Source of the DNA: Coprothermobacterota bacterium
Lineage (GTDB): Bacteria; Caldisericota; JANLFM01
DNA: 8,283 nucleotides
Reading direction: 5' to 3'
Assembly (NCBI GenBank): GCA_026389415.1
Contig: JAPLHX010000137.1
Span: 1 to 8,283 of the forward strand
The notes beneath the pieces were generated by a model that worked only from the letters and a program-made list of their open reading frames with translations, made no database searches and was not told the origin of the DNA. This document shows, one piece after another, positions 1 to 4,657 of the stretch (positions within the stretch are counted from its first letter, which is position 1; each line of letters opens with the position of its first letter). The position numbers and the translations under genes were made by a program.

Positions 1-285
1 CGTGACGCCAACTGCCCGGATTCCGGCGATCTTGTTGGCTACGATCACCATTCCCGCAGCAGAGCGACAGACCAGGATCCCAAACGCAGTTTCTCCCCGG
101 GTAAGGGCAATAGCCAGCGCTTTGGCAACCGCCAGGGCAAAAAAGGGATAGTCGTCCTCGGGCTCCAGCCGATCGTTTCCTTCGTCCTCGAAGGCAATGC
201 CGGACTCCCGCAACCAGTTCTTGATCTGTTCCTTAAGGTGATAACCGCCATGATCAGCGCCCAGATAGTACATCAATTTCTCCAT
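1..285 (-). CDS. rpiB: RpiB/LacA/LacB-family sugar-phosphate isomerase, 5' part
   Basis: The 95 codons present read as the N-terminal two thirds of a ribose-5-phosphate isomerase B type enzyme, a cytosolic aldose-ketose phosphate isomerase of the pentose phosphate pathway. The 3' end lies beyond the left edge. Visible family signatures are GADHGGYHLKEQI (residues 9-21, with the D-H pair that contacts substrate in the family), DYPFFALAVAKAL (45-57) and a GILVC...ANKIAGIRAVGVT block. Cys73 matches the family's catalytic cysteine. The loop after it reads CRSAAGM instead of the usual CGTGxGM, so the phosphate or anion-hole loop is altered and the substrate may not be ribose 5-phosphate. The start at 285 is favoured by AAGGAG at 294-299, 8 bases upstream. 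An in-frame ATG four codons later (273) is less well placed. The gene diverges from the kor remnant. Confidence 0.88.
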   Translation of the reverse strand, partial: MEKLMYYLGADHGGYHLKEQIKNWLRESGIAFEDEGNDRLEPEDDYPFFALAVAKALAIALTRGETAFGILVCRSAAGMVIVANKIAGIRAVGVT

Positions 286-293
286 GGGACTCT

Positions 294-299
294 CTCCTT
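294..299 (-). promoter_or_regulatory. Ribosome binding site of the rpiB-like gene
   Basis: On the minus strand AAGGAG stands 8 bases before the ATG at 285. This good Shine-Dalgarno match selects that ATG over the in-frame ATG at 273. Confidence 0.75.
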
Positions 300-313
300 G
301 CGTCCTAATTCTT

Positions 314-329
314 CTGTTGCTTCCAACAG
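314..329 (-). other. Small stem-loop in the rpiB-like 5' leader
   Basis: Perfect 6-bp inverted repeat CTGTTG / CAACAG around a 4-base loop, between the putative TATAAT box and the ribosome binding site. It would fold in the leader mRNA. It is short and has no U-tract. A role is not established. Confidence 0.35.
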
Positions 330-354
330 CAGGCAACTGCCGGTTCTTTCTTCC

Positions 355-380
355 ATTATACGAGTTGTGTAGCCCTTCAA
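355..380 (-). promoter_or_regulatory. Candidate promoter of the rpiB-like gene
   Basis: Minus-strand TATAAT (355-360) is a perfect -10 box about 70 bases before the start codon. The best -35 resemblance is TTGAAG (375-380), but the spacer is only 14 bases, shorter than the usual 16-18. The -10 call is reasonable and the -35 is weak. Confidence 0.4.
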
Positions 381-412
381 CCCGAGGGTGTAGAATAGGC
401 TGTGGAGGGCGT

Positions 413-664
413 ATGGATACGATGATTCAAATTGGTGGCGAGGCAGGCCAGGTGATTGTGACCATCGGTGATACCCTGGCTAAGGTGTTTTCCCGCCACG
501 GCGTTCATGTCTTTGGCAGCCAGGATTACGAATCCCGTATCCGCGGAGGTCACAATCTCTATCGGATCCGTTTATCCGAACAACCCGTGCAGGCCATCCG
601 TGAGCGCATCGACATCCTGGTCGCATTGGACGCGGAAAGCATCCACCAACACAGCAGGGAGCTT
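413..664 (+). pseudogene. korA: korA 5' remnant (2-oxoacid:acceptor oxidoreductase subunit alpha, gamma domain)
   Basis: From ATG 413 the reading frame matches the start of the alpha subunit of 2-oxoacid:ferredoxin (acceptor) oxidoreductase, which decarboxylates 2-oxoacids to acyl-CoA with the beta subunit. Diagnostic blocks are IGGEAGQ at the N-terminus, FGSQDYESRIRGGHN in the middle and DILVALDAESI near the end. The match stops after about 85 residues (ELV, near 664), whereas KorA proteins are usually around 570-620 residues. The rest of the protein is absent, and the sequence passes out of frame into korB. The normal GGEAGQG motif reads GGEAGQV, another sign of decay. GGAGGG at 404-409 still lies before the start. 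The frame runs on without meaning to a TAA at 845-847. This piece cannot make an active subunit. Confidence 0.85.
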
Positions 665-683
665 GTCGGAACAGCCTGCGGCA

Positions 684-1024
684 GCATGTCCTGCCAAACA
701 CCAGGGATTTGCCCTGATCGACAGCCTGCGGCCCTGCGTTTCCTTCAACAAGGTCAATACCTACGAATGGTCCCGCCGGCGCGTGGTCCCCTTGGAACCC
801 GGTTACGATCCCACGGACCGTCTCGCCACTTTTGCTCGGGCGCATAAGCCTGCCCTCGAGCGAAGCGAAGGGACGACAAAATTCCCACCGGCGTGCTCTA
901 TCGCCACCAACGCCCCACGTTCGAGGAACAAATCTCGGTCGGTCGGCAAGGACCTTTGGCGGTTCAGCCCTTTGATCGCGCCAAAGCAGAGGCGCTGTTG
1001 GCAGACTACCTCCAGTCGCGCGGG
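684..1024 (+). pseudogene. korB: korB 3' remnant (2-oxoacid:acceptor oxidoreductase subunit beta, C-terminal part)
   Basis: The C-terminal third of the thiamine-diphosphate-binding beta subunit is recognisable in two frames. From about 684 to 852, in the frame starting at 684, come HQGFALIDSLRPC, FNKVNTYEW and GYDPTDRL. From 873 onwards, in another frame, come DDKIPTGVLYR, RPTFEEQ and a tail ending ALLADYLQSRG. The N-terminal two thirds, including the cofactor-binding region, are missing. The 20-bp palindrome at 853-872 separates the two frames, and deleting it gives a continuous RAHKPDDKIPTGVLYR reading. KorB homology ends near 1024 without its own clear stop in that frame. The first in-frame stop (1118-1120) lies inside the antisense of the methyltransferase gene. 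This is a pseudogene that converges on the operon end. Confidence 0.85.
853..872. repeat. 20-bp palindromic element inserted in the korB remnant
   Basis: CCCTCGAGCGAAGCGAAGGG folds as CCCTCG / CGA(A)GGG around a 7-base loop. It sits exactly where the KorB reading frame changes. Its length (20, which is 2 modulo 3) gives exactly the observed shift, and its removal restores the frame. The core GAGCGAAGCGAAGG resembles short dispersed hairpins that I recall from many environmental bacterial genomes. Only one copy is present in this window. Confidence 0.6.
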
Positions 1025-1039
1025 TTCGAGACCCAAAGG

Positions 1040-2104
1040 CTAGGCGCGCTGGTAGTGCAGCGTAAACAGATCCAGGTACTCGTCGGCATAGCAGAGGGAA
1101 TCGCAGCCGCAGGCGAATGAGGGGCCTAGCTTCCTGTCCAGCAGATCCTTCCATTGCCAACGCAACAGGTGGTAATCCGAGCGGACACCGCGCGGCTGGG
1201 TGAGCATGCTGACAGCCTCCGTCATCAGGAACAGATCGATGCAGGCCAGCGCCACCTCCACCGGGGCATCATGGGAGAACACGAAGTCCATCATCCGTCC
1301 GTAGGATTGGTACACGGAAAGAGCCAACTCGGGCGAGTGCATCGCCGGCAGATCGTTGTTGGCGTTCAGCTCGAACAGCAGGAAGTGGTCGATCCACGGT
1401 TCAAGCCGGCTCAGGTGGACCTCCTTGTCCTCGTAGGGCAGGTGGTGGAAAGCCAACGAGGCCAAGGCCACGTCGTAGCGGGCGTCCAACGTGTCGCTTA
1501 AGTCCTGGATCCTGGCGTTGACCGTGCGGATGCGTTGGCGGGGAAAATCCTTGGCTACCGTTTCTTCGGCCAGGGCGCACATCGCCGGAGAGGGATCGAC
1601 GAGCAGGATCTCACCGACCTCCCCGACCTTGCCACATTCCTGCAGATGCTGAACCAGTTGAACCACCAGCGCGCCGTTACCGGTGCCAATGTCCAGAATC
1701 CGGAGCGGGTGTTGAAAGCGGGGCAAGCTGTGCCCGCACTGTTTCAGGAAACGATCGCGCGCGCTTTTGATCGTGGGTACGCCAGCAAAGTGGACGAAAG
1801 GCCTAGGATCGGCAAAAGCCACCGCCGGCATCACCAGGCTCCCGTTTTGCCGCTTGAGGAAGTTCAGCAGGAAACCGTTGGAGAAAAGGCCATCCTCCTC
1901 CAGCAGCACTCCCTCCCGGCACCAGGCCTGGCCGCGCTCACCTAGCCCTTTGGCTACCAGCGTAGTGCCGACAAAGTAGTCAAACGCCGAAATCAGGTTG
2001 GGACGGATTTCCCGATCAAAATCGTGCGGCTCTGCGGTCCCGGCCAGCGCTGCCTGGGCACAGGCTGCCCAGCGCTCCCCTTCCTGCTTGGAAAGAAACA
2101 GCAT
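1040..2104 (-). CDS. Class I SAM-dependent methyltransferase
   Basis: 354 residues. The Rossmann methyltransferase core starts near residue 134. ILDIGTGNGAL (136-146) is motif I, which binds S-adenosylmethionine. VDPSP (169-173) carries the acidic residue (D170) that normally holds the ribose hydroxyls. ARIQDL (197-202) fits motif III, and LAFHHLPYED (217-226) the post-I/motif IV region. About 110 mostly helical residues precede the core and about 110 follow it, and these probably define the substrate, which I cannot identify. It is the last gene of the operon, 33 bp after the second STAS gene. A bulged hairpin fills most of that gap, and AGGA lies only 3 bases before the ATG. Position next to a leader peptide and its protease makes a peptide or protein substrate possible, but small-molecule methylation is equally allowed by the sequence. 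The TAG stop shares the palindrome CTAG with a plus-strand TAG in the kor remnant. Confidence 0.85.
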   Translation of the reverse strand: MLFLSKQEGERWAACAQAALAGTAEPHDFDREIRPNLISAFDYFVGTTLVAKGLGERGQAWCREGVLLEEDGLFSNGFLLNFLKRQNGSLVMPAVAFADPRPFVHFAGVPTIKSARDRFLKQCGHSLPRFQHPLRILDIGTGNGALVVQLVQHLQECGKVGEVGEILLVDPSPAMCALAEETVAKDFPRQRIRTVNARIQDLSDTLDARYDVALASLAFHHLPYEDKEVHLSRLEPWIDHFLLFELNANNDLPAMHSPELALSVYQSYGRMMDFVFSHDAPVEVALACIDLFLMTEAVSMLTQPRGVRSDYHLLRWQWKDLLDRKLGPSFACGCDSLCYADEYLDLFTLHYQRA

Positions 2105-2116
2105 TCGTCCTGCGCT

Positions 2117-2137
2117 CGTCCCCAGCGACCTGGGACG
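2117..2137 (-). other. Bulged hairpin between second STAS gene and methyltransferase
   Basis: Beginning at the base right after the STAS TGA, the minus strand folds as CGTCCCAG / CTGGGGACG: 8 base pairs, a GTCG loop and one bulged G. No U-tract follows, so it is not a classical terminator. It ends 12 bases before the methyltransferase ATG and could modulate translation, mRNA processing or partial termination. A hairpin of the same design follows the other STAS gene at 8071-8089. Confidence 0.5.
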
Positions 2138-2470
2138 TCAGTTCTGTTCCGGCGCCGCGTCGGCAGTGTCGTAGCTGGGAATGATCGTATCGAAGGCGGA
2201 GAGGACGAAAACTTCCTTCACCATCCCCCCCATGCCGCAGACAGCCAGCGATCCTCCCAGACCCTTCAATTTTTTGGCCGTGGACAAGATGGCGCGCAAT
2301 CCGGCGCTGCTGATGTATTCCAGCGAAGCCATGTTCAACAGGACGTGCCGATGTCCTTCGTCCACCCACAGACCGCATTGCTTTTCCAAATCCGGGGCGG
2401 TGATGGCATCGAGGCGGCCGCCCAGAGTGACCACCGACCAGCCTTTAATCTTCGTCAGTTCAATTTGCAT
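2138..2470 (-). CDS. STAS-domain anti-sigma factor antagonist
   Basis: 110 residues, the usual size of a single-domain SpoIIAA/RsbV-like protein. Such cytosolic proteins are phosphorylated on one Ser by a GHKL kinase (then inactive) and dephosphorylated by a SpoIIE/PP2C phosphatase (then able to bind their partner). The N-terminal strand IKGWSVVTLGGRLDA (8-22) matches the family. EYISSAGLRAIL (51-62) holds the phosphorylation site, by alignment Ser55, and VCGMGGMVKEVF (77-88) precedes the last helix. The 15-residue tail is acidic and low in structure. The start at 2470 has AAGGAG 11 bases upstream, a little far. The gene follows the membrane protease by 61 bp and is the probable substrate of the phosphatase/kinase encoded upstream in the same operon. 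Confidence 0.9.
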   Translation of the reverse strand: MQIELTKIKGWSVVTLGGRLDAITAPDLEKQCGLWVDEGHRHVLLNMASLEYISSAGLRAILSTAKKLKGLGGSLAVCGMGGMVKEVFVLSAFDTIIPSYDTADAAPEQN

Positions 2471-2497
2471 TTTCGTTCACGCTCCTTCTTTCCTCAT

Positions 2498-2527
2498 AGC
2501 ATACACACCTTGGACGCCGGGAGACAA
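2498..2527 (-). promoter_or_regulatory. Possible internal promoter before the second STAS gene
   Basis: In the 61-bp gap, TTGTCT (2522-2527) and TATGCT (2498-2503) on the minus strand are 18 bases apart and each match the consensus at 4 positions. It could give separate expression of the STAS and methyltransferase genes. This is a pattern match only. Confidence 0.25.
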
Positions 2528-2531
2528 CAGG

Positions 2532-4286
2532 CTAGCCGGACGTCCTTTCTTTCAGATCCAAGTGCACCAACACATTGCGTCGATACCAATTCAAACCGCC
2601 GTGGATGCCCAATTGAAGCAATACCAGCAGCATCATCACCCCCAGGAAAATCCCCAGCGGGTTGAAGATCCCGCGCGTGGCATCGAGCAAAGTCAGAAAC
2701 AGGGGCCAAAAGAACAGCCAGAAAAAAATGGCGATCGTCGCCAGCGAATAGGCCAGATAGAGCCAGCGAGTTCTCCCAGGGAGGGGCGGGAGGGCTTTCT
2801 GCCGCAAGAGGCGTGCCAGGGCTGCACCCAGGAAGGCAAACGAGCGGTTCTGCAAGTTGGGTTGGTCCGTCAGATCGACCAGGATATAGTACCCGTCCAA
2901 TTCCAGGAAGGGGATCAGATTCAGCAATGCATTGGTGAGAGACGCCAACGTCAGACTGTTGAAGATTAGCGCGCCGGTGGTGGCGCCTGTACGAAGGCAC
3001 AGTTCCTGTCCCCAATTGAACAGGCAGGCCAGCACAAGCGTGGAAAAAGGTCCCGCCAGGGAAATGGCCACTCGTTTCCAACGGCTGGGAAACATCCAGG
3101 CCTCGGTGGTGTCCACGAAGGCGCAGATGATCCCGAAATAAAACATCACGCCGAAGGCCCGGATCTTCCCGCCAAGACGCTTTAAAACCACTCCGTGGGA
3201 GAATTCATGCACCAGCACGCTGAAGAAAAAGCCGGCCAAGTACATCAGCAGAAAATCGAGACCGCTGCCGCTGCCGCTGGAAAAGCGGAACGGGAAGCTG
3301 AAGCCCGGCGGCAGCCGAAACCCGATCACCGCAAGGGTCGTTCCAATGAACGCCAACCACGCCAGCAATGCCGGCGCGCTCCAGAGCCAGCCCACCGATC
3401 GCTGAATTGCTACGAACAACCCGTCGGGATTTGGGAGCGAGAACTGCAAACGCAGTAGGTTCGTCAGGATCGAGCGAAATCTGGGAACGGGTTTGTCTTG
3501 CCAGAGGGCTTCGCCTGAAACCAACAGCTCTTTTGCCAAAAGGTCTTCCACGATCTGGCCGACGAATTGGGGATGCACGAGGCCAAATTGCTTGATGAAA
3601 GCCCGATAGATGGCGCGCACTTCCGTTCGCCCGTCGGCAGCTTCCAGCACAAAACGGGCTTCGGGTGTCAAGCGATAGGCGCTCTGGCGACCGGAGCAGA
3701 GCGCCAGCGCCATCTCTCCTGCAGTACGGATTTCCACACCATTTGCCGGCTTCGGCGTCAGACCAAGGAAATACAATTCACCGGGACTCTCCACCCGGCG
3801 GGCGTATTGCGTCAGGGAAACCGTTACCTGGTTGCCGCGGGTTTGCCAGGAGGCTTTGTCCACCCATTCCAGGATCATCCGCCGCCAGAAGATGTCCGGA
3901 TGCACGCGCATTCCGGGGAACTCTGTCAAGGCCGCGTCGTCCTGGTCAAAACGAGGATCAAGCGGTAGGGTGCGCGGGAATGTCAGATCCACCGTGATCC
4001 ATTGGCTGTAAGGTTGCACTCGAACCACGAGGTCGCCCCGACTGTGCAGAGCGCCGGCTAACGTGAAAATCGCTTCCACCAATTCATTGGTCGCCATCAG
4101 CAGGCGGTCCAGGATCCGACCCTGTACGCCGGATCGTTCTGCCCAGGCGCGAAGGGACTGTTCCACCGCTTCCACGGCCAAGGTGTCCAGCGAGAACCGC
4201 ATCGTCATCTGCTGGTCCGTTTCCGATGAACTCAATGCGTTTTCTCGCTGAACGCTGATCAAATCGCTCGTCTTGCGATTCCCCAT
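2532..4286 (-). CDS. M50-type membrane metalloprotease with degenerate GHKL-like and PqqD-like N-terminal regions
   Basis: 584 residues in three parts. (a) About 29-160 resembles the HATPase/anti-sigma kinase fold. NELVEAI (67-73) aligns with the N-box, but the Mg-ATP Asn is Ala72. The Asp box and the GLG loop are also gone (FWRRM at 133-137), so ATP binding is unlikely. (b) About 203-260 looks like a PqqD-type winged helix, a fold that binds leader peptides in other systems. (c) From about 296 there are several hydrophobic segments with HEFSH (360-364), the zinc motif, and NLIPFLELDG (456-465), whose Asp464 is the expected third ligand of site-2-type proteases. This matches the 'peptide zinc metalloprotease' group found with modified-peptide clusters. 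It probably cleaves or handles the NHLP-type peptide encoded 16 bp upstream. No clear ribosome binding site precedes 4286. ATG 4208 or 4202, just before the GHKL-like part, are alternatives. Confidence 0.87.
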   Translation of the reverse strand: MGNRKTSDLISVQRENALSSSETDQQMTMRFSLDTLAVEAVEQSLRAWAERSGVQGRILDRLLMATNELVEAIFTLAGALHSRGDLVVRVQPYSQWITVDLTFPRTLPLDPRFDQDDAALTEFPGMRVHPDIFWRRMILEWVDKASWQTRGNQVTVSLTQYARRVESPGELYFLGLTPKPANGVEIRTAGEMALALCSGRQSAYRLTPEARFVLEAADGRTEVRAIYRAFIKQFGLVHPQFVGQIVEDLLAKELLVSGEALWQDKPVPRFRSILTNLLRLQFSLPNPDGLFVAIQRSVGWLWSAPALLAWLAFIGTTLAVIGFRLPPGFSFPFRFSSGSGSGLDFLLMYLAGFFFSVLVHEFSHGVVLKRLGGKIRAFGVMFYFGIICAFVDTTEAWMFPSRWKRVAISLAGPFSTLVLACLFNWGQELCLRTGATTGALIFNSLTLASLTNALLNLIPFLELDGYYILVDLTDQPNLQNRSFAFLGAALARLLRQKALPPLPGRTRWLYLAYSLATIAIFFWLFFWPLFLTLLDATRGIFNPLGIFLGVMMLLVLLQLGIHGGLNWYRRNVLVHLDLKERTSG

Positions 4287-4288
4287 AG

Positions 4289-4300
4289 TATCGATCGATA
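4289..4300. other. Perfect 12-bp palindrome between peptide and protease genes
   Basis: TATCGATCGATA lies in the 16-bp gap between the peptide stop codon and the protease start at 4286, where a ribosome binding site would be expected. It may be an operator, a small RNA fold or chance. Confidence 0.3.
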
Positions 4301-4302
4301 GC

Positions 4303-4545
4303 TTAGATGATGATTTTCGATTGACGCTGCCCGATCTCTTCCAAAATCATATCTTCGCCTGGAGAAAAATAGGGAAGGACCAGATGGCGAACGGTCGCCG
4401 AATCCTCAACGATTGCAAGGCCCATTCCGTCCGGCACGTGGATGCCATGTTCCGCCAACACGACCTTCGGTTCCTTCAGAAATCGCTTTCTCAATTCGGG
4501 ATCCGATGCAAATTTCAGGTACAACTCTGCCAGATTCGATTCCAT
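4303..4545 (-). CDS. NHLP-leader-type small peptide, possible RiPP precursor
   Basis: 80 residues. The first ~58 match the nitrile-hydratase-like leader peptide pattern: a short helix with SDPELRKRFLKEPKVVLAEHGI (the D-P...F...P...L...G series at 14-35), VPDG (37-40), then VEDSATVRHLVLP (46-58) ending in the typical VLP. In known systems such leaders are bound by maturation enzymes and the residues after them form the product. Here only 22 residues follow (YFSPGEDMIL... to KSKIII-like end QSKIII). They contain no Cys, just two Ser and no Gly-Gly cleavage site. So a classical thioether or azole product is unlikely, and the peptide may instead be a signal or a protein-recognition unit. AAAGGGG at 4550-4556 is a good ribosome binding site. 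It sits between the phosphatase gene and the membrane protease gene, and the latter is its natural partner. Confidence 0.82.
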   Translation of the reverse strand: MESNLAELYLKFASDPELRKRFLKEPKVVLAEHGIHVPDGMGLAIVEDSATVRHLVLPYFSPGEDMILEEIGQRQSKIII

Positions 4546-4549
4546 GGTG

Positions 4550-4556
4550 CCCCTTT
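4550..4556 (-). promoter_or_regulatory. Ribosome binding site of the NHLP-type peptide gene
   Basis: AAAGGGG on the minus strand, 4 bases before ATG 4545. It is one of the strongest Shine-Dalgarno matches in the operon and supports real translation of this small gene. Confidence 0.65.
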
Positions 4557-4610
4557 CTTCGATGATTTGTTTTTCTGTAGGAAACTCTCTGTATCTTTTA
4601 TTCTGTCACA

Positions 4611-4625
4611 TCGATCGCCGATCGA
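4611..4625. other. 15-bp hyphenated palindrome upstream of the peptide gene
   Basis: TCGATCG-C-CGATCGA in the 112-bp gap between the phosphatase stop and the peptide start, the longest gap of the operon. It shares the TCGATCGA core with the palindrome at 4289-4300. The rest of the gap is A/T-rich near 4560-4605. I see no convincing promoter pair, no terminator and no small gene in it. It may be an operator for the peptide gene, or chance. Confidence 0.3.
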
Positions 4626-4657
4626 ACAATGCAGATGGAGCGATGGTCTCGGTCTTG

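Noticed and set aside
45..251. Minus-strand 68-codon frame at the left edge
   Set aside because: It is an out-of-frame reading of the RpiB-like gene, which has the real motifs and ribosome binding site.
1022..1034. GGGTTCGAGACCC, resembling a tRNA T-arm and hence a possible tRNA or attachment site
   Set aside because: The stem with a 7-base loop is only 3 pairs, and no anticodon arm, D-arm or acceptor stem surrounds it. It lies at the junction of the korB remnant and the methyltransferase end.
1022..1042. Possible terminator for the seven-gene operon
   Set aside because: The inverted repeat is only 4-5 pairs and no U-tract follows on the minus strand. No convincing terminator is visible.
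480..1160. Long minus-strand open frame of 226 codons across the kor remnant
   Set aside because: Its translation has no family resemblance and is rich in Arg, Gly and Pro, as expected of an antisense shadow. The plus strand carries clear KorA and KorB motifs.
1154..1945. Two plus-strand frames (1154-1501 and 1535-1945) that might be small genes
   Set aside because: Both are antisense to the methyltransferase with its SAM-binding motifs. They have no ribosome binding site and no recognisable features.
2181..2969. Plus-strand open frame of 262 codons spanning the STAS gene and the end of the protease gene
   Set aside because: Gln/Arg-rich shadow translation that spans two well-supported minus-strand genes and their gap.
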